Source: G965267605 sp965267605 (GTDB taxonomy: Bacteria > Bacteroidota > Bacteroidia > Flavobacteriales_E > Vicingaceae). From it: a stretch of 64,000 nucleotides of DNA. Position 1 is the first letter of the stretch. Every line of letters starts with the position of its first letter. Positions 33,487 to 42,690 of this stretch are shown here, piece after piece. Where the stretch lies: contig OZ254088.1 in NCBI GenBank assembly GCA_965267605.1, positions 992,001 through 1,056,000 on the forward strand. The letters run 5' to 3'. The position numbers and the translations under genes are program-made. The notes under the pieces were generated by a model. That model was not told the origin of the DNA, searched no databases, and saw only the letters and a list, made by a program, of their open reading frames with translations.

Positions 33487-33506
33487 TAGGTTAAGGCAAA
33501 ACTGTC

Positions 33507-36500
33507 TTGAAGGGAATCTATACATATATGCTCGTCCTCCTATTAGGGGTGACTGGTTCTGTGCATGGTCAATGGACCTTGGACCTTACCGGTATTATCA
33601 AGAAACAGGAGACGAAAAAGCGTATGGAAGGTGCTACCATTAACATCTACCGTAATGGTTCACGCGTACAAAGTTTCAATACGAAGTCAGACGGTAAATT
33701 CCTCGCTCAGCTTAACCCAGACGGAGATTACAAGATTGAAGTAACCAGACCTGGTCATGTTGCAAAGCACATTATGGTTTCTACCAAGGGTGTGCCGGCC
33801 GAGGACGCCAGATACGGATTTGAGTTTCCCGTAGAATTTACGCTGTTTGAGAAAATGGAAGGATTGGATGTGTCTATTCTGAGTAGACCGCTTGCCAAGA
33901 TCCAGTTTGATCCTTCTATGGGATATTTCAACTATGATGAAGATTACCTGAAGTCGGTAAAGAAAGAGTTAGACAGGCTAAGAAAGGAGCTTGAGGAACG
34001 ATTAAAGGCTGAAGAGGCGGCAAGGAAGAAGCGTGAGGCGGATTATAAAGCTGCAATTGTGGCTGGTGATAATGCGTTTAGATCTGAAGATTGGAGTGCC
34101 GCTAAAACTGAATTCAACAAGGCCGCAAACCTTAAAAAGGAAGAGCCCTATCCGAAGACAAAGATCAAGGAAATTGATGACATCCTGGCGAAACTTGATG
34201 CTGCGAATAAAGAGTACAACGATAAAATCTCGGCAGCAGATGCAGCGCTAGGTGGCAAGAAGTATGATGAAGCTAAGCAGTTGTATGGTGAAGCTTCTGC
34301 GATGAGGCCAAAAGAGCAATATCCTAAGACCAAACTCCAGGAGATTGCAACCCTTCTTGATAATGCTGCGAAGCTGGAGAAGAGATATACTGATCTTATT
34401 GCACTTGCGGATGCAGCGTTTAACGATGAGAGTTGGGAAACCGCGAAGGTCAATTACGAATCTGCATTGAAGATAAAGCCCGATGAGTCCCATCCGCAAC
34501 AGCGTATTGCGGAATGTGACAAGAAGATCGCTGAGTTTGAAGCTCAGTTGGCTGCAGAAGAAGAAAAGGAGAAGGCTTATAAGGCAGCAGTGGCTGATGG
34601 AGATGCAGCGTTTGGCGAAGAGAAGTGGGAAGATGCCAAGGCGGCCTACCAGAAAGCAGCCGGTATTAAGCCAGAAGAACCGTATCCTCCGCAGAAGATT
34701 AAAGAGATAGATGAGGCCATGGCTAATATGGCTGAGATCAATGAGAGGTACAAGGCGGCCATTGCTGATGCGGACGACTACTTTACAAAGGAGCAGTTCG
34801 AGGATGCCAAGTCTGCTTATGAGAAGGCCAGAGACATCAAGCCAAAGGAAGAGTATCCTCCTCAGAGAATTGCCGAATGCGACCAAAAGATCAAGGAGCA
34901 ACAAGAGGCTTTAGCGGCAGAGGAGCAGAAAGAACAGGAATACAAGAACCTGTTGGCTCAGGGTGACGATGCATTCGATAACAATCAGTACGAGACCGCA
35001 AAAGATGCGTATACCAAGGCATCTGAGCTGAAGCCAAATGAGGAATTCCCTAAGAACCAATTAGCTGAGATCGACAAGATATTGGGAGATCTGAAAGCCA
35101 AGGATGATGCATATAACAAGGCCGTGGCTGAGGGTGATGCTGCGTTTGGCAGTGAGGAATGGGAGAAGGCCAAAGTGGCTTTCGAGACCGCGAAGGATGT
35201 GAAGCCAGAAGAAAGCTATCCTCAGGAGAAACTAGAGGAGATTGAAACAAAGCTTGCTGAGTTAGCGCTGGCAAAAGAGCAACAGGAGAAGCTTGATCAG
35301 CAATACGCTGATTTGATGGACCAGGCGGACCGTGAAGCTCTGGCTAAGGAGTACGAAAAAGCAAAGTCACATTACGAGGAAGCTAGCGTGCTCAAGCCTA
35401 AGGAAAAGGCGCCACAAGACAAGATGCTCGAAATGGATGATCTTATTGCCAAGCGTGATCAGCAGAAGCAATATGAGGCGCTTATCGCAGAAGGAGATGA
35501 CCATTTCAGCAACGATGAGCTGGTAGAGGCCAAGAGCAAATTCGAAGCGGCATTGAATGTTAAGGATGCTGATCCTTATGCCACCAAGAAAATTGCTGAG
35601 ATAGAGGAGATCATTGCAAAGAACAAGGCTGACGATGAGATCCGAATTGCAATGGAGAAGAAGGAGGCGGAATATAAAGCGCTTATCGATGAAGCGGATG
35701 GATTGTTCCAGCAGGAGAATTACGAAGACTCCAAAACCAAGTACCAGGCTGCACAAGGTGTGAAACCTGATGAAGCGTATCCGGGTGAGCGCATTGCAGC
35801 AATTGATGACATCCTTAAGAAGCTTGCTGCAGAGGAAGCGAAGCGGAAAGAAGAGGAAATGGCGAAGCTGGAGCTTGAAGCCCAATACAATGAGCTTATG
35901 GGACAGGCAGAGGCGGCCTTTGCTGAGAAAAATTACACGGATGCACGAGGCAAGTACAGTAAGGCCTCTGATTTGAAACCCGAAGAATCGCTTCCTAAAG
36001 AGAAGATTGAGGAGATCGATAAGTTGATCGGTGAGTTGGCAGCGTTGGAAGCGCAGTACAAGTCTCTTATTGAGAATGGCGATAGGGACTTTGACGGTAA
36101 GAGTTATGAGAATGCAAAGGCGAAGTACCAGGAAGCATTAAAGTTGAAGCCGGAAGAAGCCCATCCGAAGAGTAGAATCAGCGAAATTGATCAACTTCTG
36201 GCAGATATAGCTGCAAAGGAAGAGGAGGACCGTTTGAAGGCAGAAGCTGAACAGAAGAAGAAAGAGTACTATCAAGCGTTAGTGGCTCAAGGTGATGGAG
36301 AATTTACAGCGAAGGAGTATGAGACGGCTATAGAGACCTTCAAGAAAGCTTCCGATGTATTGCCTGAAGAGACTTATCCGCAGCAGCGTATTTCAGAGAT
36401 CAACAAGATTCTTGATGATCTGAACAAACAGCAGCAAGAGCAAGAGCAGATCAGTATAGCCATGCAACAGAAACGTGAGGCCTTCGACAGATTTATAAAA

Positions 36501-38666
36501 GAGGCCGATGCACTTTTCGATAATAAAGATTATCAGGCATCACGTTCAAAGTATCAGGGAGCTTTGGGCATTATGCCAGAGGAACTGTACCCAAAGTCTC
36601 GCATCGATGAGATCGACCAAATACTGAAAGACCTTGCCCTTAAGGAGCAACAGGAGAAAGAAGATGCCGAAAAGCAAAGACAGCTGGATGCACAGTACCA
36701 GTCGTTAATCACGAAGGCTGATGGAGAGTTCAATGGTGAAGACCTGAATCTGGCTATTACTACGTATCAGAAGGCGTTGAACTTGAAACCAGGTGAAAGC
36801 TATCCGGCTGGTCAAATCCAGAAAATTAGAGACATTCTCAATAGTCGCTTAGCAGATGAGGAGGCTAAAAAGCAACTTGAGGAACAGAACAAGTTGTATC
36901 AAGCTGCTATTGATAAGGCTGATAATGCGTTTAAGGCAGAATCTTACAACAGTGCAAAGGTATATTATCAGGAAGCACAGGGAATTAAACCTGCGGAAGA
37001 GTATCCAAAGAATCAGCTGGTAAGGATTGCTCAGATCGAGGCGGAGCAGGCTGTGGCCAATAATAGCTCAACAGATACTGGAAACGATGACATCGCTGTG
37101 AACTTTGGTCCTAGAAAGTCTGTGGATGACGAGCAAGAGAAAGAGATCATGAAGATGATCGAGGACATGCGCAAGAAGAGAGAAGAGCAGAAGCATCAGA
37201 AAATGCAACAGTATATGGATGATCAGTTTGATGCAAGACAGAAGCTGATCAATGATGCGAATACCAAGCGTGAGCAGAATCAGAAACTGGTGCAAAATCA
37301 GTTTGATGAGATTGCGCAGAAGGACCATGACCGAAGAAAGGAGCAGGAAAAACTGATTCGAGAGCTGGAAGATTTCTCTGAGACGCTAAGGCAGCAAGAG
37401 CAAAAGCATTGGGATGCAGCCAATAAGAGACGAGAGAACAACAAGAAGCAACTGGAGAAACTTCATGACGATTGGAATGAGCTGAGGAAGAACAGAGAGA
37501 AGTGGATGATTGAAAATGATGACATCGTCATCAAGATGCAGGAATCTGTCCAAGACCAGCAAACACAGCTTCAGAAACAGCACGCCAAACACGTTAACAG
37601 GAACATCAAGGGCATGGAGGATATGGCGTCCGACTGGAATGAGCTAAGAGAAGCGAGAGAGAAGTGGATGCTCGAAAATGACAAAGACGTGCTTGAGCAA
37701 ACCAAGGCCAATCAAGACCTCCTGGCTGAAGGTAGGGAGCGCAACGAGCGATTCAGGAAGAGTGCGCTGAAGGATATGGAAGAAATGGAACAGTCGTGGC
37801 AGAAGTTTCTAACAGAGACACGTAAACGTTCTGAGGGACGTGACAAGGAATTGTTCCAGCAAATGGCCGACTATGAGGAACAGCGACTGTATTATATAGA
37901 TCAGGCCAAGAAGAGAACAGAAGACAACGAAGAGATGTTGGAGGAGATCTGGGCGTCTTTCTCCAAGATGAAGGTAGAACGCCAGGAGAAAATGTTGGAA
38001 GACGACAAAGCTTTGCAACGCTTTACGCAGAAGATTCAGGAAGATCAGAAGAAATTGCTTGATCGTCAAGCCAACAAGCTGGAGGCTAGCTCCAAGCAGA
38101 TATTAGACCAGATGTACGAGTTGGCAGAGGAAAGGCAGAAGAAAACCCTGATGTATGAGAAAGGAGTTCGCGATGTGAACAGGCAGTTCTCCAATAGGTC
38201 TGATCAGCTGAACATGTGGACTGAAGACAACCAGCAGAAGCGAATGGAGGCTTACAATAAGCACGTGCTGGATTACGCGAAAACGATGGCCGAGCTTGCT
38301 GCTGCCAGACAAGAAGGCTACGTGCTTAAGCAGAAAGAGCTTGAGGCAAAGATGATGGATATCAAAGATCTTGATTCAAGGTGGAGGGCATCCAACAACG
38401 AACGAATGATGAAGAACGCTCAAGTCTCTTACTATAGGGGAGAGAAGCAACCGCATAACACATCTGTTGCGAAGAAGAACTCACAAGGGGTTACTGAGAA
38501 GAGATATCAGGATGGAGACAATATTATCCTGGAGCGCACAGTTGTGAATGGAGAGTCCGCTGATGTTTACAAGAAAATCCATACCAGTTGGGGAGATGTA
38601 TTCTTCACGAAGAACGGCAGGAATATTTCTGAGGCCCTCTGGAGAACGGAGACCCTTTCGAAGTAG
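33507..38666 (+). CDS. Giant exported TPR-like repeat and coiled-coil protein
   Basis: A 1719-residue protein. Residues 1-22 are a signal peptide (MKGIYTYMLVLLLGVTGSVHGQ) from a TTG start; an ATG at residue 8 would shorten it. Residues about 24-110 look like a carboxypeptidase-regulatory-like beta domain (GATINIYRNG, SDGKFLAQLNPDGDYKIEV). Residues 175-1181 are 16 copies of a 57-72 residue unit with the core 'Y..LI..GD..F....YE.AK..Y..A..LKP.E.YP...I.EID'. Residues about 1205-1630 are coiled coil rich in Lys, Glu and Gln. The end has VTEKRYQDGDNIILERTVV and WGDVFFTKNGRNISE. No type IX tail is seen. It may be a periplasmic scaffold or outer-surface fibre. DUF4846 lipoprotein gene follows by 1 bp. 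Confidence 0.85.
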   Translation: MKGIYTYMLVLLLGVTGSVHGQWTLDLTGIIKKQETKKRMEGATINIYRNGSRVQSFNTKSDGKFLAQLNPDGDYKIEVTRPGHVAKHIMVSTKGVPAEDARYGFEFPVEFTLFEKMEGLDVSILSRPLAKIQFDPSMGYFNYDEDYLKSVKKELDRLRKELEERLKAEEAARKKREADYKAAIVAGDNAFRSEDWSAAKTEFNKAANLKKEEPYPKTKIKEIDDILAKLDAANKEYNDKISAADAALGGKKYDEAKQLYGEASAMRPKEQYPKTKLQEIATLLDNAAKLEKRYTDLIALADAAFNDESWETAKVNYESALKIKPDESHPQQRIAECDKKIAEFEAQLAAEEEKEKAYKAAVADGDAAFGEEKWEDAKAAYQKAAGIKPEEPYPPQKIKEIDEAMANMAEINERYKAAIADADDYFTKEQFEDAKSAYEKARDIKPKEEYPPQRIAECDQKIKEQQEALAAEEQKEQEYKNLLAQGDDAFDNNQYETAKDAYTKASELKPNEEFPKNQLAEIDKILGDLKAKDDAYNKAVAEGDAAFGSEEWEKAKVAFETAKDVKPEESYPQEKLEEIETKLAELALAKEQQEKLDQQYADLMDQADREALAKEYEKAKSHYEEASVLKPKEKAPQDKMLEMDDLIAKRDQQKQYEALIAEGDDHFSNDELVEAKSKFEAALNVKDADPYATKKIAEIEEIIAKNKADDEIRIAMEKKEAEYKALIDEADGLFQQENYEDSKTKYQAAQGVKPDEAYPGERIAAIDDILKKLAAEEAKRKEEEMAKLELEAQYNELMGQAEAAFAEKNYTDARGKYSKASDLKPEESLPKEKIEEIDKLIGELAALEAQYKSLIENGDRDFDGKSYENAKAKYQEALKLKPEEAHPKSRISEIDQLLADIAAKEEEDRLKAEAEQKKKEYYQALVAQGDGEFTAKEYETAIETFKKASDVLPEETYPQQRISEINKILDDLNKQQQEQEQISIAMQQKREAFDRFIKEADALFDNKDYQASRSKYQGALGIMPEELYPKSRIDEIDQILKDLALKEQQEKEDAEKQRQLDAQYQSLITKADGEFNGEDLNLAITTYQKALNLKPGESYPAGQIQKIRDILNSRLADEEAKKQLEEQNKLYQAAIDKADNAFKAESYNSAKVYYQEAQGIKPAEEYPKNQLVRIAQIEAEQAVANNSSTDTGNDDIAVNFGPRKSVDDEQEKEIMKMIEDMRKKREEQKHQKMQQYMDDQFDARQKLINDANTKREQNQKLVQNQFDEIAQKDHDRRKEQEKLIRELEDFSETLRQQEQKHWDAANKRRENNKKQLEKLHDDWNELRKNREKWMIENDDIVIKMQESVQDQQTQLQKQHAKHVNRNIKGMEDMASDWNELREAREKWMLENDKDVLEQTKANQDLLAEGRERNERFRKSALKDMEEMEQSWQKFLTETRKRSEGRDKELFQQMADYEEQRLYYIDQAKKRTEDNEEMLEEIWASFSKMKVERQEKMLEDDKALQRFTQKIQEDQKKLLDRQANKLEASSKQILDQMYELAEERQKKTLMYEKGVRDVNRQFSNRSDQLNMWTEDNQQKRMEAYNKHVLDYAKTMAELAAARQEGYVLKQKELEAKMMDIKDLDSRWRASNNERMMKNAQVSYYRGEKQPHNTSVAKKNSQGVTEKRYQDGDNIILERTVVNGESADVYKKIHTSWGDVFFTKNGRNISEALWRTETLSK
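34029..37049 (+). repeat. Sixteen protein repeats inside the giant gene (residues 175-1181)
   Basis: Sixteen units averaging about 63 residues. Each has a helix-turn-helix TPR-like core (for example YKAAVADGDAAFGEEKWEDA) followed by a KP-E-YP turn and the helix I-EID--L, with a charged linker of variable length. Examples start near KREADYKAA, EKAYKAAVA, EYKNLLAQG and LYQAAIDKAD. The copies have diverged at DNA level, so slippage is not recent. Confidence 0.85.
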
Positions 38667-38667
38667 G

Positions 38668-39600
38668 ATGAGATTCGTTGTTCTACTGTTATCAATTACA
38701 TGTATTGGCTGTAACAGCATCGAAGGTCAGGTGGGGGAAGAAACCACCGAATCGGATGTGGTTGAAGTTATACCTGAAGTAAGGGTGTCTGCTGAGGATT
38801 CAGTCCGACTTAGCAAGATGTATGTCTGGGCGGACCAATGGAAGCCCAGCAATACAGTCCAATATCGTATACCCGTACCCAATGGCTTTAATAGAGTTCA
38901 GGCGCCTGTTGGTAGTGTAGCTGAGTGGTTGAGAAATCTACCTACACTTCCAGGACGTGGCACGGTGATGCGGTATGATGGATTAAAGAAAACAAACCAG
39001 GATGCGCACCACCTGATTCTCGATATAGATGTAGGTAAGAAGGACCTGCAGCAATGTGCCGATGCTGCCATGAGACTGAGAGCGGAGTATCTTCTTGCTA
39101 CCAAGAAGGAATCGCAGATCCATTTCAATTTTACTTCCGGAGACAATTGCCAGTGGACGAAATGGAAACAGGGCATTAGGCCTGTTGTGCGATCCAAAGT
39201 TTCGTGGGTAAAGAGTGCTCAACCGGATGGCTCTTACAAAAACTTTAGGAAGTACATGGACATGGTTTTCACCTATGCGGGTACAGCATCCTTGAGCAGA
39301 GAATTGAAGAAGGTGCCCTTGGCCGATATTCAACCTGGTGATGTCTTTATCCAGGGCGGGCATCCGGGTCATGCAGTTACCGTAATGGATGTTTGCGTTA
39401 ATGAGAAAGGGGAGAAGCAGTTCCTGCTTTCGCAGAGTTATATGCCTGCACAGCAGATTCACATCCTTGTTAATCCCAAGGATTATGAACGTGGTAACCC
39501 TGGTGGCAATCCCTGGTATGCTGTTAAGGATATCAGCGGAGATTTCTGGACACCACAGTGGAAGTTTAATGATCAGCAGTTGATGCGATTCACTGATTGA
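38668..39600 (+). CDS. DUF4846 lipoprotein
   Basis: A 310-residue lipoprotein beginning at ATG 38668 with signal peptide and lipobox SITCIGCN (acylated cysteine at about residue 14). The body matches DUF4846: YRIPVPNGFNRVQAPVGSVAEW at about residues 68-89, LPTLPGRGTVMRYDG, then a cysteine in LQQCADAAMRLRAEYL, and PGDVFIQGGHPGHAVTVMDV near residue 233. The latter block with 'GHAV' resembles the amidase-like core found in this family. A frame upstream to 38548 is in frame but overlaps the previous gene and was not chosen. The stop of the giant gene lies 1 bp before this start, so they are probably coexpressed. Confidence 0.85.
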   Translation: MRFVVLLLSITCIGCNSIEGQVGEETTESDVVEVIPEVRVSAEDSVRLSKMYVWADQWKPSNTVQYRIPVPNGFNRVQAPVGSVAEWLRNLPTLPGRGTVMRYDGLKKTNQDAHHLILDIDVGKKDLQQCADAAMRLRAEYLLATKKESQIHFNFTSGDNCQWTKWKQGIRPVVRSKVSWVKSAQPDGSYKNFRKYMDMVFTYAGTASLSRELKKVPLADIQPGDVFIQGGHPGHAVTVMDVCVNEKGEKQFLLSQSYMPAQQIHILVNPKDYERGNPGGNPWYAVKDISGDFWTPQWKFNDQQLMRFTD

Positions 39601-39606
39601 CAGCCC

Positions 39607-39656
39607 GTTAAATAATGTTAAATGCTGAACATCGGTTGTTCTTGCACGTATATTTG
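39607..39656 (+). promoter_or_regulatory. TTAAC-type direct repeats (reverse orientation) plus TATATTTG before 39673
   Basis: GTTAA at 39607 and 39617, followed by GAACA at 39627, gives three 10-bp-phased half-sites in the reverse orientation of the box seen at 51432 and 52160. A perfect TATATTTG -7 box follows at 39649-39656, 16 nt before the ATG of the small membrane protein. Confidence 0.45.
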
Positions 39657-39672
39657 AATAAAACCAGTAAAC

Positions 39673-39921
39673 ATGACACGTAACATTATAGCCATTACAC
39701 TAGCAGCAACTGTACTTATCGCTACGTTGTTTACCGTTGCAGCTATTTGGGATTTGTACGAGCTACCGCGAGATGCGATCATGAAGCTTCTCAAGACATT
39801 GTTCGTAGTAATGACTTCGGGTGGAGTAATGCTGTTTATCTTCTCTGTGATCTACAAGAAAGATAAGCCGCAGGTTGAACAACCGAGATATTCACAAACA
39901 GACCAAAACAAAGCAGCTTAA
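39673..39921 (+). CDS. Small two-helix membrane protein
   Basis: An 82-residue protein with two hydrophobic segments (about residues 5-27 and 42-62) and a polar C-terminal tail rich in Lys, Gln and Asn. The segment LYELPRDAIMKLLKTLFVVMTS lies between. No family recognised. It has its own TATATTTG promoter and terminator, so it is a single-gene unit. It may be an envelope stress or housekeeping membrane peptide. Confidence 0.7.
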   Translation: MTRNIIAITLAATVLIATLFTVAAIWDLYELPRDAIMKLLKTLFVVMTSGGVMLFIFSVIYKKDKPQVEQPRYSQTDQNKAA

Positions 39922-39940
39922 GGGCTACTTAGATCATAAG

Positions 39941-39975
39941 AAAACCCCCATGGATTTCCATGGGGGTTTTTTATT
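39941..39975 (+). terminator. Intrinsic terminator after the small membrane protein gene
   Basis: AAAACCCCCATGGA, loop TT, TCCATGGGGGTTTT, followed by TT and ATTTC: a 14-bp stem with a T-run. It can also serve the convergent Lys-rich gene at 39990 from the other side. Confidence 0.85.
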
Positions 39976-39989
39976 TCCTGTTGGTGGCG

Positions 39990-40352
39990 TCAGCTTTCGC
40001 CTCCTTCGCCACCGCCTCCAACTCCTTTCTTCTTACCGCCTTTGTATTTCTGAATACCCTTGCGTCCTTTGCGCGCCTTCTTGTTCTGCTTGTCACGTTT
40101 CTTCTCCGCTTCAAGCGCACGCTTGTTCATCATTTTTTCTGTCTGCTTGGCCTGCTTCTCCGGTTTAGTGAAGTTCTTGTTGTCCTTATCGTACTCTTCA
40201 GCGATAAGTACACTGGGTGGCTTCTTTTTGTTAATCATGTGAGTGTTTACACCACTCTTCTTCTTTGTCTTCTTCTTTTTCCCAGTCATGTTTACCTGCG
40301 AGAATGTAATGGCAGGTAACAGTAGGATGAATAATAAATGAATTACCCTCAT
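39990..40352 (-). CDS. Exported lysine-rich basic protein
   Basis: A 120-residue protein with a signal peptide (MRVIHLLFILLLPAITFSQ) and a very basic mature part: blocks such as GKKKKTKKKSG, KKPPS, NKKARKGRKGIQKYKGGKKK, ending in GVGGGGEGGES. The positive charge suggests binding to nucleic acid, lipopolysaccharide or acidic polymers outside the cytoplasm, but no family is recognised. It follows the SCO protein gene by 3 bp in a minus-strand run with the redox genes. Confidence 0.7.
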   Translation of the reverse strand: MRVIHLLFILLLPAITFSQVNMTGKKKKTKKKSGVNTHMINKKKPPSVLIAEEYDKDNKNFTKPEKQAKQTEKMMNKRALEAEKKRDKQNKKARKGRKGIQKYKGGKKKGVGGGGEGGES

Positions 40353-40355
40353 AGC

Positions 40356-41033
40356 TTAATTGTTTCGTTCGTACTCTTTAAATAACGTCTCAACGTCAGC
40401 GATTAGTCTATCCACATCTTCGATGGAGGTACCATCATAGAAGCCTCGGATACGTTTCTCTTTGTCAACCAGGACAAAATTTTCCGTGTGAACGAAGTCA
40501 GAGGGTCCGCCATCACCTTCAGTGGTAGCAGCAAAATACTGATTTCTGGCCATCCTATAAATTTCCTTCTTCTCACCAGTTACCAGATACCAGAACCCTT
40601 CTTTTGCCTGGTAATCCGCTGCGTAAGCAGCTAGCGTTTCTACAGAATCTACCTCCGGCTGCACAGTATGTGAAAGGATCCTAAAATCTTCCTGTTCCCC
40701 CAGAGCCTCTTGAACACGCGCCATTTGGACAGTCATTTTAGGGCAAATGGTGGGACAGGTGGTAAAAAAGAAATCAGTTACATAGACCTTTCCCTCGAAC
40801 GTCTGTGGTGTTACTTCAGACCCGCGCTGATCAATGAAGCTGAAATCTCCAATGGTGTGATCTTTCTGAACATCGCGCATTGATTCATCTACCAGATCAG
40901 GGTTGAGGTCAGCAGGATTATAGATTGGAAGTCTATTGGTTTTTTCTACATGATCTGAGATCATGAAATAAGCGATGCCAACGCCCAGAGCCATAATGGC
41001 GAGCGTAGCAGCAATCCTTGTTTTCCAGTTCAT
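40356..41033 (-). CDS. SCO-family thioredoxin-like protein
   Basis: A 225-residue protein with one N-terminal membrane anchor (about residues 9-25). The thioredoxin fold has the SCO copper/redox motif FFFTTCPTICPKMTVQMARV with the CxxxC at about residues 79-83, and HTENFVLVDKEKRIRGFYDG with the third ligand histidine. Such proteins deliver copper to cytochrome oxidase or act as thiol reductants at the outer face of the inner membrane. It lies directly before the DUF4369/TlpA gene (stop and start adjacent). Confidence 0.9.
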   Translation of the reverse strand: MNWKTRIAATLAIMALGVGIAYFMISDHVEKTNRLPIYNPADLNPDLVDESMRDVQKDHTIGDFSFIDQRGSEVTPQTFEGKVYVTDFFFTTCPTICPKMTVQMARVQEALGEQEDFRILSHTVQPEVDSVETLAAYAADYQAKEGFWYLVTGEKKEIYRMARNQYFAATTEGDGGPSDFVHTENFVLVDKEKRIRGFYDGTSIEDVDRLIADVETLFKEYERNN

Positions 41034-42509
41034 CTAGGGCTTTTCCTTACTCTTGAAGTGATCTTCCAAAAGCTTGTCTAAGGTATTATGATCTAGCCTT
41101 TTTGCAATGATCTTTTTGTCCTTATCCATCACATACACCTGTGGAGTGCTGAAGATATCGTAAGTCTGATGATAGTTGAGACTCTCCAGGGTTGTAGTTC
41201 CAGACATTACAAGTTGGGTTGCGTACTCCTGGTCTTTGTACACCTTCTCCGGTACCGCAACGTTATGGAACGCGTGCATCTTCTTTTCATTGATGAACTT
41301 CTTCCATTCCTTATTGTGTTCTGAGCTTACAGCCATTGCAGACCAACTCTTTCCTTCGTACTTCTTGAATATCTCAACAATTTTGGGAATTTCCTTTTTA
41401 CAGTGACCGCAATCAGGATCCCAGAATACCAGAATAGTAAGCTCTCCGTCCAGTTGGTGCATATTGATCCACTTGTCGTTGCTATCTGGTAATATGATGT
41501 TTGGGGACGTAACACCACATCTAATAGGACGCAACTCATCAGCGCGATCGCATATCTTCTTCATTGCAGCACTGTCTACCCAAAACGCTTTACCTGCGCA
41601 ATAGTAGTTATCGGCCATATGAACGAAAACTTTGTCCATACAAATGAACTTCGACTTCTCATATTTATTCGTGATGAAATGACAGCTGTACTTGAAGAGA
41701 TCTCTTGTTCCATCTACAAGCCCCATGATGTAGTCGGCTTCCTTTACAATGGTATCAGGATGGCCAATAACCAGTTGTTTGAAGTACTTCTCTAGCTTAT
41801 TGTGAAACACCGGGGTTCTGATCAATCGGTCATCCTTTGTGTCCACGAAATCCCAGTAATGGTTCTTAAAGTACCTGTAGCGCCAGTTTTGCGCATCTCT
41901 TTTATCCAGACCTTTCGGGGGATTTGGAATTTCAGGCTCTCTCATACCATTGAATAGCTTACCAACAAGCATATCCGGATACTTCTCGATGTAGTTCATG
42001 CGGAATGCCTTGATCTCTTTATCTATAGCGCCCATTTTTTCCATACACTCCTTGCGCTTAGGATCGTTCTTGTCAGCATCCTTATCCTTAAGAAGTTTCT
42101 GACACGCTTCAGAATCCTGGGTCTTGGCTTGGATGAATTTGAGGTAATCATAGAAAAGCGTGTTCTCCTCACTACCCTTGATCTTCATTGCGCCAACAAG
42201 GTCATTGGTGTCAGTTTCCAGGGCGAACTGTTGCTCACCTATAATGATCTCAAAGTATTTCAGTGACGGTAGAACCACAGAGTAGATCCCACCTCCCAGT
42301 GGTTTGTTGCCTTCGAACACCATATTTCCTGACCGATCTACGTGAGCAGTATCTTTGTAATACTGCTTCTTTCCGTAATAGTTAGCCAGGTAACATACCG
42401 TGTCTTTAAGTCCTTTGATTTTAACTTTGATCTTGTAGCCTTTCTGCGCATTTGCAGACAGAGAAAAGACCAACAATCCACACGCAATTATCCATCTATA
42501 ATTCTTCAT
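41034..42509 (-). CDS. TlpA-like thioredoxin with DUF4369/DUF5106 domains
   Basis: A 491-residue secreted thiol-disulfide protein. Signal peptide MKNYRWIIACGLLVFSLSANAQ, then a DUF4369-type beta domain (about residues 24-115, GLKDTVCYLANYYGKKQYYKDTAHV), a helical linker of DUF5106 type with KDKDADKNDPKRKECMEK, and a C-terminal thioredoxin domain with LVFWDPDCGHCKKEIPKIV (CGHC motif near residue 368). The fold and order match the Bacteroidota TlpA family. A role in periplasmic reduction or cytochrome c maturation is likely but not shown. Confidence 0.9.
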   Translation of the reverse strand: MKNYRWIIACGLLVFSLSANAQKGYKIKVKIKGLKDTVCYLANYYGKKQYYKDTAHVDRSGNMVFEGNKPLGGGIYSVVLPSLKYFEIIIGEQQFALETDTNDLVGAMKIKGSEENTLFYDYLKFIQAKTQDSEACQKLLKDKDADKNDPKRKECMEKMGAIDKEIKAFRMNYIEKYPDMLVGKLFNGMREPEIPNPPKGLDKRDAQNWRYRYFKNHYWDFVDTKDDRLIRTPVFHNKLEKYFKQLVIGHPDTIVKEADYIMGLVDGTRDLFKYSCHFITNKYEKSKFICMDKVFVHMADNYYCAGKAFWVDSAAMKKICDRADELRPIRCGVTSPNIILPDSNDKWINMHQLDGELTILVFWDPDCGHCKKEIPKIVEIFKKYEGKSWSAMAVSSEHNKEWKKFINEKKMHAFHNVAVPEKVYKDQEYATQLVMSGTTTLESLNYHQTYDIFSTPQVYVMDKDKKIIAKRLDHNTLDKLLEDHFKSKEKP

Positions 42510-42690
42510 AGTTCCGGGTTAGAGAACATAAAAATACTAACATTCAAAGCCTACCAACGCAAAGATGAAGCCAAAAAATGTTAATGCTTGAGTTGGCTGC
42601 CAAGGTATAGTTTCTGGATTAATTTCAACATCGTTTTGAATCGTCATGGATTTTCATGACTTTAGGTTTCGTATCATAATTACCTAACGA

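Noticed and set aside
34248..34904. A 218-residue minus-strand frame and several others opposite the giant gene
   Set aside because: They mirror the repeats of the sense gene and show periodic Leu-rich text produced by codon bias of Lys/Glu-rich repeats.
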